Source: CAYRWM01 sp964428055
GTDB taxonomy: Bacteria > Bacillota > Clostridia > Christensenellales > Christensenellaceae
Reading direction: 5' to 3'
DNA length: 64,000 bases
Assembly: GCA_964428055.1 (NCBI GenBank)
Contig: CAYRWM010000004.1
Span: forward strand, 1 to 64,000
Positions within the stretch are counted from its first letter, which is position 1. Every line of letters begins with the position of its first letter. This document shows positions 1 to 7,286 of the stretch, piece by piece. A program made the position numbers and the translations under genes. Under the pieces are notes generated by a model. The model was given only the letters and a program-made list of their open reading frames with translations, was not told the origin of the DNA and did not search any database.

Positions 1-65
<65 letters not shown>

Positions 66-70
66 AATAC

Positions 71-110
71 AGAACCTCTTTTGCTACAAAACCAAAAGGG
101 GTTCTTTGTT
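71..110 (+). terminator. intrinsic terminator after tRNA-fMet
   Basis: A 12-bp stem, AGAACCTCTTTT (71-82) with AAAAGGGGTTCT (94-105) including one wobble pair, is followed by a T-rich run. It sits 5 bases past the CCA end, so it ends the tRNA transcript. It also argues against a start codon upstream of 129 for the next gene. Confidence 0.75.
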
Positions 111-128
111 TATTCAAGGAGTAATATT

Positions 129-764
129 ATGGGCAAAAAAGTTATTGTAGTTAATGCTGGACCAAGAAAAGGATGGAACACGGATATTCTCCTTACGCAG
201 GCATCAAAAGGCGCTGAATCCCAGGGTGCTGTTACCGAACGGTTCGACCTGTTCAGACTAGAAAGATATACGGGCTGCATATCTTGTTTCGGATGCAAAA
301 GAGAGAAATTTAAGGGCAATTGTATCTGCAGAGATGCATTAAAACCTGTTCTTGACTCAATCAGGGAATCCGACGCTCTTATAATCGGATCACCAAACTA
401 TCTTGGCGAACTTACTGCTTCTTTCAGAGCAATATTTGAAAGGCTGATATTCCAATATCTGACATATAACACGGATAAGCCAAGCTGTAATGAAAGGCCG
501 ATACCGGTTCTTTTGATAATGACAAGTAATGCTCCTGATGATATGTATAAAGGTCTGCTGGATAATTACAGGAATCAGTTTTCACGTTTCATAGGGCCCA
601 CAGAAGTATATGTATGCGGGGACACACTTCAGTTAAAAGACTACAGCAAGACAGACTGGCCATGGTCATATTTCGATACAGAATCAAAGATAAAAAGACG
701 TGAGACAATCTTCCCTTCACAATGTGATGAAGTATATAATTTAGGAGCTAACCTCCTTAAATAA
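129..764 (+). CDS. flavodoxin family NAD(P)H-dependent FMN reductase-like protein
   Basis: A 211-residue flavodoxin-fold protein expected to bind FMN and reduce it or a small acceptor with NAD(P)H in the cytoplasm. The N-terminal strand VIVVNAGPRKGWNTD matches the phosphate-binding loop of this family. A Cys-rich segment (YTGCISCFGCK, then CICRD) matches the CxxCxxC region common to anaerobe members. DALIIGSPNYLGELT is the second flavin-contacting loop. The ATG at 129 is chosen because AAGGAG (116-121) lies 7 bases upstream; an earlier TTG at 81 lies inside the tRNA terminator stem. The gene stands alone between two tRNA genes and ends at a shared terminator (800-821). The true substrate cannot be read from the sequence. 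Confidence 0.85.
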   Translation: MGKKVIVVNAGPRKGWNTDILLTQASKGAESQGAVTERFDLFRLERYTGCISCFGCKREKFKGNCICRDALKPVLDSIRESDALIIGSPNYLGELTASFRAIFERLIFQYLTYNTDKPSCNERPIPVLLIMTSNAPDDMYKGLLDNYRNQFSRFIGPTEVYVCGDTLQLKDYSKTDWPWSYFDTESKIKRRETIFPSQCDEVYNLGANLLK

Positions 765-799
765 TCGTTCTGATTTTTCGGATTATGCGAAATGAAAAA

Positions 800-827
800 C
801 CCGGACATACAATTGTCCGGGTTTTTT
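800..827. terminator. bidirectional terminator shared by the reductase gene and tRNA-Ser
   Basis: CCCGGACA (800-807) pairs perfectly with TGTCCGGG (814-821). It has T822-827 on the plus side and A795-799 on the other, so it has a U-run in both directions. On the minus strand it starts immediately after the encoded CCA of tRNA-Ser. Confidence 0.85.
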
Positions 828-915
828 GGCGGAGGCGGTGGGATTCGAACCCACGAGACCTTGCGGTCTACCTGATTTCGAGTCAGGCCCGTTATGACCA
901 CTTCGATACACCTCC
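827..915 (-). tRNA. tRNA-Ser (anticodon CGA)
   Basis: On the minus strand the acceptor strand GGAGGTG pairs with CGCCTCC. The anticodon stem CCTGA/TCAGG encloses loop CTCGAAA, giving anticodon CGA (reads UCG). A long variable arm (TAGACCGCAAGGTCTC) marks a class II serine tRNA. The T arm is GTGGG-TTCGAAT-CCCAC, the discriminator is G and CCA is encoded. Confidence 0.96.
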
Positions 916-957
916 ATATTTATAACGGAAAACCCTTTTCCTTCTACCCGATTATCT

Positions 958-986
958 ATGATATCAAAATAAACTTTAATATGCAA
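958..986 (-). promoter_or_regulatory. sigma-A-type promoter for tRNA-Ser
   Basis: On the minus strand TTGCAT (986-981) is separated by 17 bp from TATCAT (963-958), which lies about 43 bases upstream of the mature tRNA 5' end. It is back to back with the antiporter promoter. Prediction from consensus only. Confidence 0.55.
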
Positions 987-995
987 TGACACTCC

Positions 996-1024
996 TTGAA
1001 CAAACGATTCCTTAAGACTATAAT
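996..1024 (+). promoter_or_regulatory. sigma-A-type promoter for the antiporter gene
   Basis: TTGAAC (996-1001), a 17-bp spacer and a perfect TATAAT (1019-1024) lie just upstream of the ribosome site at 1036-1042. The transcript would have a leader of only about 18-20 bases. Confidence 0.7.
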
Positions 1025-1048
1025 GGTTAAGGGTTTTAGGAGTTGGTC

Positions 1049-2326
1049 ATGGAAATATTATTTTCACTTACAGTTTCACTTATAGCCGGACTGCTCATGT
1101 CAAGAGTAATAAAGCCGACAGGATTACCAGCAGTCACTTCATACCTTATTGCAGGAATTATAGTCGGACCGTTTGTTTTAGGTCAGCTTGGTGTTGACGG
1201 TCTTGGGTTCACTTCAATAGAAAGTGTCAGCAAAATGGATTTGGTCTGTGATGTTGCACTTGGCTTTATCGCATTCACTATTGGAAATGAGTTTAAGCTT
1301 CCCCAATTAAGACTTTACGGTAAGAGCACATTTGTAATAGGAATACTTGAATCCCTGATGGCCACAGTATTGGTTGATATTGCACTCATTACTATACATA
1401 ATATGCATCCCGAGATTCTGTCTTTTGAAGCCGCAATTACTCTCGGTGCTATAGCTGCAGCCACAGCACCTGCGGCTACACTTATGGTCATCAAGCAATA
1501 CAAGGCCAAAGGTAAAATGACAAGCCTTCTTTATACTATTGTCGCACTGGATGATGCTATAGGACTTATAATATTTGCTATTTCATTCGGAATTGCGAAA
1601 TCAATGGGAAGCGGAGAAATAAACACTTTTAATATTATTGTCGAACCTATTATAGAGATAATCGGTTCGCTCCTTATAGGTGCATTGATGGGTTTTATAC
1701 TCAGCAAAACCGAAAAGCTTTTCAACTCAAACAGCAAAAGGCTGGCTATGACAATAGCATTTGTTTTTCTGACGGTATCAATTGCAAAACTTCAGTTTAA
1801 TGTGGGCAACATTAAGATCTCATTCTCCCCCCTGCTCGTTTGCATGATGCTGGGAACCGTGTTCTGCAACATTTGCAATTATTCAGATGAGCTCATGGAC
1901 AAAACAAATAAATGGACTACGCCGTTATTCATACTATTCTTTGTTTTCTCAGGTGCAAGTCTGCAGCTTGATGTCATAATGAATATACCGGTACTGATAG
2001 TAGGTATTGTATATATTGTTGTACGTGTCGTCGGCAAATATGTTGGTGCATACATCGGATCTACAGCAACACACTGCGACGACAAAATAAGAAAGAACCT
2101 TGGAATTGCGCTTTTCCCTCAGGCCGGTGTTGCTCTTGGGATGAGTCTTATGGCATATGAACTCGACGGATCCGGAACTCTTATAAGAAACATCGTGCTA
2201 TTTGCTGTGCTTATATATGAGCTTATTGGTCCAGTACTGACAAAAACAGCATTAAAAAGAGCCGGAGAAATATCTCCGGTCCCTGAAGAGGTTCTCAACA
2301 GACGCAAAACAAATCAGAATGCATAG
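1049..2326 (+). CDS. cation:proton antiporter (Na+/H+ exchanger family, CPA2-like)
   Basis: A 425-residue polytopic membrane protein with about 12 hydrophobic segments, expected to exchange Na+ or K+ for H+ across the cytoplasmic membrane. The central AAATAPAATLMV stretch followed by VALDDAIGLIIF resembles the unwound-helix and ion-binding core of the family; the paired DD is typical of electrogenic members. No cytosolic RCK/TrkA-N nucleotide-binding domain follows, unlike KefB/KefC, so it is probably not a glutathione-gated Kef system. The ATG at 1049 is preferred over TTG 1043 because TTAGGAG (1036-1042) is then 6 bases away. Its stop is 4 bases from the stop of the convergent gene, with no terminator between them. 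Ion specificity is unknown. Confidence 0.85.
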   Translation: MEILFSLTVSLIAGLLMSRVIKPTGLPAVTSYLIAGIIVGPFVLGQLGVDGLGFTSIESVSKMDLVCDVALGFIAFTIGNEFKLPQLRLYGKSTFVIGILESLMATVLVDIALITIHNMHPEILSFEAAITLGAIAAATAPAATLMVIKQYKAKGKMTSLLYTIVALDDAIGLIIFAISFGIAKSMGSGEINTFNIIVEPIIEIIGSLLIGALMGFILSKTEKLFNSNSKRLAMTIAFVFLTVSIAKLQFNVGNIKISFSPLLVCMMLGTVFCNICNYSDELMDKTNKWTTPLFILFFVFSGASLQLDVIMNIPVLIVGIVYIVVRVVGKYVGAYIGSTATHCDDKIRKNLGIALFPQAGVALGMSLMAYELDGSGTLIRNIVLFAVLIYELIGPVLTKTALKRAGEISPVPEEVLNRRKTNQNA

Positions 2327-2330
2327 CGGG

Positions 2331-2711
2331 TCAGGTTCTTTTTTCAAACTTTTCCCCGCAATTAGGACAGGTTATCCTTATCTTGCCCTTTCCTTTAGGT
2401 ACTCTCATCTTTGTACCGCATGAATTGCATTTATAATACTTGTAGTATTTCCGGTCTTGGATCCTTTTCTTAAACCCTGTAAAGAAATTCTTTATCTTAA
2501 AGACTGCGCCCAGGAAAGCAGCGTTCTCCATCTGACGTTTATAGATATTACGGGAAAACATTCTGTAAAAGGCTATTACGATAAGAGCTATTGAGACAAC
2601 AAATGAAAAAGGAAAATGGATTATAGATATGATGAATGCAACGATAATTAAGACTATGTTTAACACATCGCCGCCATATCTACCATACATAAATCTTCTC
2701 AAACCGTTCAT
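2331..2711 (-). CDS. small membrane protein with C-terminal zinc ribbon, function unknown
   Basis: A 126-residue protein with two adjacent hydrophobic segments (about residues 15-50) and a basic linker. The C-terminal four-cysteine zinc ribbon (CNSCGTKM ... CPNCGEKF, about residues 96-120) is of the kind that binds one zinc. AGGAAAGGA precedes the ATG. It is the last gene of the surE operon, 27 bases after the YgjP-like gene. I do not recognise a named family, and the layout gives only topology: membrane-anchored with a small zinc module, probably cytoplasmic. Confidence 0.7.
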   Translation of the reverse strand: MNGLRRFMYGRYGGDVLNIVLIIVAFIISIIHFPFSFVVSIALIVIAFYRMFSRNIYKRQMENAAFLGAVFKIKNFFTGFKKRIQDRKYYKYYKCNSCGTKMRVPKGKGKIRITCPNCGEKFEKRT

Positions 2712-2738
2712 TTGGATTTCCTTTCCTTTTACAAAACG

Positions 2739-3266
2739 TCAGGCAGTTTTTATCTTTCTCACAGCATTACGGTAATCAGGCAAGATAGAAGCAATTAAAT
2801 CATAAAAATCTCTGCTGTGATTCTTATACTTTATGTGAGCTAATTCATGCACAACAACATAATCAATAACATCATCATCGTAAAGCATGAGCCTCCATGA
2901 AAAGCAGATAGAATCCGAAGGGCTGCAGCTGCCGAGTCGTTTTTTTGCAGATGTAATACGAATTGCACTCGGATAAAGCATCATCAAAGAGCCATAGAAA
3001 GCCACTTTTTTTGTCAATACATCATTAGCCTTTTCTCTGAGCAGAATCTCTTCTTCTTTACCAACACTTAGAAATCTTTCTTTGTGTTTTAACGCTCTTG
3101 CAATACTCATTTCTATCCAAGTCTTTTTTGATTCAAGGAACGCATCAATCTTGGACCGTGATACATAGAACGGAGCCCTTACTACCAGTTCGGCATCACT
3201 TGTCACCTTTATCATTATTGAGCGTCTGTTGCATCGCACTATTTTAATATCACTCGAATTCAACAT
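2739..3266 (-). CDS. YgjP-like (DUF45) zinc metallopeptidase-domain protein
   Basis: A 175-residue protein with the motif HELAH at residues 140-144 and a downstream H150 (KYKNHSRDFY), the zinc-binding pattern of the YgjP/WrbA-associated M48-like family. The conserved LGSCS segment precedes it. In this family the domain is predicted to be a soluble peptidase; substrates are unknown. The ATG at 3266 is chosen because GAGGA lies 5 bases upstream; a longer start at 3314 has no properly spaced site. It overlaps the 3' end of the carboxylesterase gene by 17 bases, suggesting translational coupling. Confidence 0.8.
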   Translation of the reverse strand: MLNSSDIKIVRCNRRSIMIKVTSDAELVVRAPFYVSRSKIDAFLESKKTWIEMSIARALKHKERFLSVGKEEEILLREKANDVLTKKVAFYGSLMMLYPSAIRITSAKKRLGSCSPSDSICFSWRLMLYDDDVIDYVVVHELAHIKYKNHSRDFYDLIASILPDYRNAVRKIKTA

Positions 3267-4719
3267 ACAGATCCTCAAAGCTTCTCTTTCTATATTCAGA
3301 AGCTTTATAAGCATCCTTTATTTCCATAGGTATCATCTGACCGTATGATACTGTTTCATTATATTTTTTGGCTGGTGTATTTTTACCGCAACACTTTTCC
3401 CAGTCAAGCCTTCCGGTTCTTGCAAACTTCATGAAATCAGCCTGCATTACAGATGACATTTTTCTTGCTTTTTTTCTGAACCAAGTAAAGAGAAACATAT
3501 ACTTTGCAAGACCGGCACTGAAATCACCGAAAATAAAAGGCAGATCACTTGAATGGAAGGAATGCAGATTTGAAATCCTCATAGCGACTGTCTCGTATTC
3601 AAAACTGTACATCCAAACATCATTATTTTTGCTGTACACCTCCGCAAACCACGTGCTCGCAAGTCTGAAAACGAGGTCAGCCATCATCATAGAAGGCCCC
3701 CTTTTGCCGAATTTTTCCCTGTACATAACAGGTATACGCTTCCTGAGGTCTTCTGATTCAACACTGACACCGCTCTGCATGATACCGTCTATCTCAAGTG
3801 ATTTAGCAATAGGTTTTATAAATAAAAAGGACATCTCTTCCTTTGTATTACCCATCAGAACAGGGATACTCTTCTTGTTTGCTGCAGGTATGGGAAACCG
3901 CTCCACCATATCCCCATCAATCTCAATAGTAAATGTACCGGATCCCATTCCGCAGAAATAAGTAAAGCCAATCTGTTTTTCTATAATCTCAGAAGGACTG
4001 CATTCTCTGAGTCTGTCAGGAGCAAAGCCACTGTATTCTATGAATTTTTCTGCAAGCGATGCAGCCTCTTCTCTTGTTACAAACAAGGTAGGACCGCTGC
4101 TCATCATAATAGCCTTTGACAAATACGGTATAACGTCATCCATAGTAACAAGAGCACTTATAGTTATAGCACCGGCTGACTGCCCCATTACTGTTATATT
4201 TTCAGGATCGCCTCCGAATGCTTCAATATTATTGTGTGTCCATTTAATTGCATTGATTATATCCGACAGACCGCAGTTTGAATCATAATCACCATTTGCA
4301 GAAAAATCCAGCCAACCAAGTACTCCAAGCCTGTAATTGACAGTTACTACAACCGCATCATGATCCTTTGCAAGATTGATGCCATTACAGGAATCATCAG
4401 CACCGCTACCTGAACAGAACGAACCGCCATGAATATAAAGAATTACCGGAGCATTTTTTGTCTCTGGTCTCGCCCAAATATTTAGATACAGGCAATCTTC
4501 AGACATTTTCTCTGAATCATATTTTTTCTGAGGTGAACTTTTTGCATACTCGAATGCATTTACCGGTGCATCATATTTATCTATTAAAATGCTCCTTTTA
4601 AACCTTAAAGACCCTACGGGTGGCTTCGCGTAGGGTATTCCTTTCCATACAGAAACGCCGTTTATAATCGCTCCTGTAAAAGAACCATTATTGCTATCAA
4701 CTGTTACACTTTCTCTCAT
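3250..4719 (-). CDS. type B carboxylesterase (para-nitrobenzyl esterase-like)
   Basis: A 489-residue alpha/beta hydrolase of the carboxylesterase B family, expected to hydrolyse carboxylic esters. Visible elements are the N-terminal WKGIPYAKPPVG signature, the oxyanion segment HGGSF (98-102), and the nucleophile elbow GQSAG with Ser181 (most relatives have GESAG). An acidic residue lies in NTKEEMSFLF and a catalytic His in the HSSDLPFIFG segment, so the triad looks complete. There is no signal peptide, so it is probably cytoplasmic. It lies 18 bases after the GDPD stop with a poor ribosome site. The physiological substrate is unknown. Confidence 0.88.
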   Translation of the reverse strand: MRESVTVDSNNGSFTGAIINGVSVWKGIPYAKPPVGSLRFKRSILIDKYDAPVNAFEYAKSSPQKKYDSEKMSEDCLYLNIWARPETKNAPVILYIHGGSFCSGSGADDSCNGINLAKDHDAVVVTVNYRLGVLGWLDFSANGDYDSNCGLSDIINAIKWTHNNIEAFGGDPENITVMGQSAGAITISALVTMDDVIPYLSKAIMMSSGPTLFVTREEAASLAEKFIEYSGFAPDRLRECSPSEIIEKQIGFTYFCGMGSGTFTIEIDGDMVERFPIPAANKKSIPVLMGNTKEEMSFLFIKPIAKSLEIDGIMQSGVSVESEDLRKRIPVMYREKFGKRGPSMMMADLVFRLASTWFAEVYSKNNDVWMYSFEYETVAMRISNLHSFHSSDLPFIFGDFSAGLAKYMFLFTWFRKKARKMSSVMQADFMKFARTGRLDWEKCCGKNTPAKKYNETVSYGQMIPMEIKDAYKASEYRKRSFEDLYVEFE

Positions 4720-4737
4720 ACTAACAAAAGGATTATT

Positions 4738-5559
4738 CTATCTTTTCTCAAAGATGATAGTGTCTTTATCTCCGAGTTTTTCGTAACTGTCATTCTTAAT
4801 AGTCCAATAAAAGATAGGTATCTTAAATATCGCCTTACAGAACCTGAGCGACAGATTCTTTCTGTCAGCTTCTCTGTACGCTATGAAATCAGGCTTCCCA
4901 ACACAGTTCACAAGCAAGTTTCTCAAGAAATAATCACCAAATGGGTTAAGCCTCTTACCGTTAGCTTTATAAAAATCACCATGCTTGTTTATATAACCCG
5001 AAAGCTGCCCTCTGACTATCAAAGGCTTGTTTATTCTGTACCAAAACAGAACACGGGGATCAAAACTTTCCACACAGTAATCACCATCATATTCACTAAG
5101 AACCTGATCCGTCATACTGCAGAGTTCCTTAACATTATTGTAAGTTGCTTTTATTTCTACAAGGAGAGTCGCCTTGCCGTCAATCTCATTCAGAACATCC
5201 TGAAGTGTCGGTATGGTTTCTTTTGTATCTTTTAATCTGAAAGAACGTATTTCATCATAATCCAATTCTTCAATGCGTCTGTTAATACCGCACATTCTCA
5301 TGAGACTGTAATCATGAAAGACCACAACTTGGCCGTCATTTGTAAGGTGAACATCAAGTTCAACAGCATAACCATTATCGGCAGCTTTTCTGAAAGCAGC
5401 AAGTGAATTCTCGGGGACTTCAATATTATCATACAGACCCCTGTGAGCATATTTAATCGTATAATAATCACTGAGATTTTCAGGATGCTTTATCCTGGGC
5501 AACAGCATCAGAAACCATATAACAACTATCGCTGCTATAACAGATATCAAAATGATCAT
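4738..5559 (-). CDS. membrane-anchored glycerophosphodiester phosphodiesterase
   Basis: A 273-residue protein with an N-terminal transmembrane segment (residues 1-20) followed by a GDPD TIM barrel. Key residues are visible: HRG in AHRGLYDN, the metal-binding E-x-D in ELDVHLT, and the general-acid His in VVFHDYSL. The family cleaves glycerophosphodiesters to sn-glycerol 3-phosphate and an alcohol, usually in phospholipid turnover. Its ATG shares bases with the surE stop (TAATG), so it is translationally coupled to surE. Confidence 0.88.
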   Translation of the reverse strand: MIILISVIAAIVVIWFLMLLPRIKHPENLSDYYTIKYAHRGLYDNIEVPENSLAAFRKAADNGYAVELDVHLTNDGQVVVFHDYSLMRMCGINRRIEELDYDEIRSFRLKDTKETIPTLQDVLNEIDGKATLLVEIKATYNNVKELCSMTDQVLSEYDGDYCVESFDPRVLFWYRINKPLIVRGQLSGYINKHGDFYKANGKRLNPFGDYFLRNLLVNCVGKPDFIAYREADRKNLSLRFCKAIFKIPIFYWTIKNDSYEKLGDKDTIIFEKR

Positions 5560-6356
5560 TATTTATTAACCCCACTTAACAATTCGTTTACCTCACCAAA
5601 TTTGGAATACAATGTCATATCTATACTCATAGGAGTAACAGTAATATATCCCTCGTCCAGCCACTTGGCATCTGTGCCGTTGATCTCATTATAATCCTTT
5701 TTGGTACGAGTGAAATTCACATAATAATAAGTCCGACCGAAAAAATCATCTATTGGAGAATAGAAGAAATTATTCATACTCTTTCCCATCGGGCATACTT
5801 TAAAACCTTTTATTTCTTTACTTTCCCTCAGCGGGAAATTGATACTAAGTATATACTCCCTATAACGTTCTATGTCAGAAGATTCAATGAGTTTCTTTGT
5901 GAACTCAGAAGCATATCTGTAATACCTACTGAAGTCATCTTTTGACATTAGTTTGGTAATCTCCTGGGAAACTGCCAAAGCCGGAATACCCTGTATAGTA
6001 CCTTCCAGCGCTGCGCCTACAGTTGCTGAAGCCGGTATGTCAGTCCCGAGATTGGCCCCTGCATTTATTCCTGCAATTACCATATCGATATTATCTCTTC
6101 CAAGTTTTTCAATGCCCAGAAGCACACAATCACAAGGGCTCCCGTTTGTCGTTAAAACTTTCTTGCAGAATGAAAGAGATTCATCTTCATATTCATCTAT
6201 CTTAAGCGGTTTACTGAAAGAATAGGAATGACTGGCAGCACTTCTTTCACTGTCAGGAGCAACAATATATATACTATGATCAGCACTCAAAGTCTCTGCA
6301 AGTATATGCAAGCCTTGCGCTTTAATACCATCATCATTTACAAGTAAAATATTCAT
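5559..6356 (-). CDS. surE: 5'/3'-nucleotidase SurE
   Basis: A 265-residue survival protein SurE, a metal-dependent nucleoside monophosphate phosphatase of the cytoplasm. The N-terminal NDDG (residues 7-10) provides the metal-binding Asp pair. The other conserved stretches are SERSAASHS, TNGSPCDCVLLG and VIAGINAGANLGTD, which hold the remaining metal and phosphate contacts. It is the first gene of a five-gene operon with its own promoter (6386-6413). The ATG is preceded by a modest GTGGGA site. Confidence 0.93.
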   Translation of the reverse strand: MNILLVNDDGIKAQGLHILAETLSADHSIYIVAPDSERSAASHSYSFSKPLKIDEYEDESLSFCKKVLTTNGSPCDCVLLGIEKLGRDNIDMVIAGINAGANLGTDIPASATVGAALEGTIQGIPALAVSQEITKLMSKDDFSRYYRYASEFTKKLIESSDIERYREYILSINFPLRESKEIKGFKVCPMGKSMNNFFYSPIDDFFGRTYYYVNFTRTKKDYNEINGTDAKWLDEGYITVTPMSIDMTLYSKFGEVNELLSGVNK

Positions 6357-6385
6357 ATATTCCCACTTTCAAAACAACCTATATT

Positions 6386-6413
6386 ACTATACTATATACA
6401 AATTAAAAGTCAA
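6386..6413 (-). promoter_or_regulatory. sigma-A promoter of the surE operon
   Basis: On the minus strand TTGACT (6413-6408), a 16-bp spacer and TATAGT (6391-6386) lie 30 bases upstream of the surE ATG, divergent from the queT leader. Confidence 0.7.
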
Positions 6414-6431
6414 GTTGTATAATGATTAACC

Positions 6432-6473
6432 AGTGAGTTCGAAACCATCCTCACTTAAAACAAAACTAAGGAG
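6432..6473 (+). promoter_or_regulatory. probable preQ1-I riboswitch overlapping the queT ribosome site
   Basis: A compact aptamer-like element: P1 stem AGTGAG (6432-6437) with CTCACT (6450-6455), a 12-base loop starting TTCG and ending in C6449, then an A-rich strand and tail AAACTAAGGAG. This follows the preQ1 class I layout (short hairpin, C just before the 3' strand of P1, A-rich L3, tail pairing back into the loop; TTC 6438-6440 can pair with GGA 6470-6472). The tail contains the AAGGAG Shine-Dalgarno (6468-6473) of queT, so ligand binding would hide it and shut off translation. The downstream gene is a preQ1-type transporter, which fits. Confidence 0.78.
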
Positions 6474-6479
6474 AAAAAA

Positions 6480-6971
6480 ATGAATAGAAGGACTAAGTAC
6501 CTGGTTCATGCCGCTCTTATAGCTGCACTCTACGTAGTGTTAACAATAATATCAAATGCGGCTGGACTTGCAAGCGGAGTTATTCAGGTAAGGATATCTG
6601 AAGCGCTTACAATTCTTCCGGCTTTTACACCGGCTGCAATCCCGGGATTATTTATCGGATGCTTACTCTCAAATACTGTCACTGGCTGTCTGCCCTGGGA
6701 TATTGTCTTCGGATCTATCGCCACACTAATCGGTGCTTTAGGCACATGGGCAGTAAGAAAGAGAAATCCATTCCTTTATCCTCTATTCCCGATAGTATCA
6801 AACTGTGTGATCATACCTTTTATCCTTCAGTATGTATACCAGTTTGAAGGAAGTTATTTCTATTTTATGCTCACCGTAGGCATTGGAGAAGTAATATCAT
6901 GCGGCGTGCTTGGACTCTTGCTTTACAAGGCGCTAAATAAGCCATCAGTCAGAAGATACATAGAACTTTAA
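6480..6971 (+). CDS. queT: QueT family transporter (queuosine precursor uptake)
   Basis: A 163-residue membrane protein with about five to six hydrophobic helices and the QueT-typical stretch QVRISEALTILP...FTPAAIPGLFIGCLL. It is an S component expected to bring preQ1 or a related deazapurine into the cell with an ECF module, feeding tRNA queuosine modification. The start is fixed by AAGGAG 6 bases upstream, which lies inside the predicted riboswitch. No other queuosine gene or ECF ATPase is in the window. A strong terminator follows. Confidence 0.9.
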   Translation: MNRRTKYLVHAALIAALYVVLTIISNAAGLASGVIQVRISEALTILPAFTPAAIPGLFIGCLLSNTVTGCLPWDIVFGSIATLIGALGTWAVRKRNPFLYPLFPIVSNCVIIPFILQYVYQFEGSYFYFMLTVGIGEVISCGVLGLLLYKALNKPSVRRYIEL

Positions 6972-6980
6972 TAGATAAAA

Positions 6981-7009
6981 AAACTCCCGCCCATAAGAGC
7001 GGGAGTTTT
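6981..7009. terminator. bidirectional terminator between queT and rpmF
   Basis: AAACTCCCGC (6981-6990) pairs perfectly with GCGGGAGTTT (6999-7008) around an 8-base loop. U-rich tracts form in both transcripts, so it can end both convergent genes. Confidence 0.88.
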
Positions 7010-7018
7010 CAATTCAAA

Positions 7019-7210
7019 TCATTTCTTAGAAGCGCTTTTAGGAGCTTCAACTAATTTTCCGTCATAGTAACCACAGTTACCGCACATTCTGTGTGCAAGC
7101 TTGGGCTCATGACACTGCGGACATTCAGAAACAGCAGGTGCCGAAAGTTTCCAGTTAGCTTTTCTTGAATTTTTACGCGCTTTAGATGTTCTTCTTTTGG
7201 GAACAGCCAT
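7019..7210 (-). CDS. rpmF: 50S ribosomal protein L32
   Basis: A 63-residue zinc-containing L32. It starts AVPKRRTSKARKNSRKANWK, typical of the family, and has the zinc ribbon CPQC ... CGNC. AGGAGGTGTAACATAATG gives a very strong ribosome site. Unlike many Firmicutes, no yceD (DUF177) gene separates it from ackA and no plsX follows. It has its own consensus promoter. Confidence 0.97.
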   Translation of the reverse strand: MAVPKRRTSKARKNSRKANWKLSAPAVSECPQCHEPKLAHRMCGNCGYYDGKLVEAPKSASKK

Positions 7211-7250
7211 TATGTTACACCTCCTAATTCTTAAAATCAGTCACTCGATT

Positions 7251-7279
7251 ATTATAATAATTGCTCACATATTTGTCAA
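7251..7279 (-). promoter_or_regulatory. perfect-consensus sigma-A promoter of rpmF
   Basis: On the minus strand TTGACA (7279-7274), exactly 17 bp, and TATAAT (7256-7251) match the consensus at all 12 positions. They lie in the 76-bp gap between ackA and rpmF. Confidence 0.88.
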
Positions 7280-7286
7280 CACTATA

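Noticed and set aside
2262..2279. Perfect hairpin CCGGAGA/TCTCCGG as a terminator for the antiporter gene
   Set aside because: It lies inside the coding sequence, 45 bases before the stop, and has no U tract.
3368..3961. A 197-codon plus-strand frame opposite the carboxylesterase gene
   Set aside because: The opposite strand encodes a complete esterase with a full catalytic triad; this frame shows no domain and no ribosome site.
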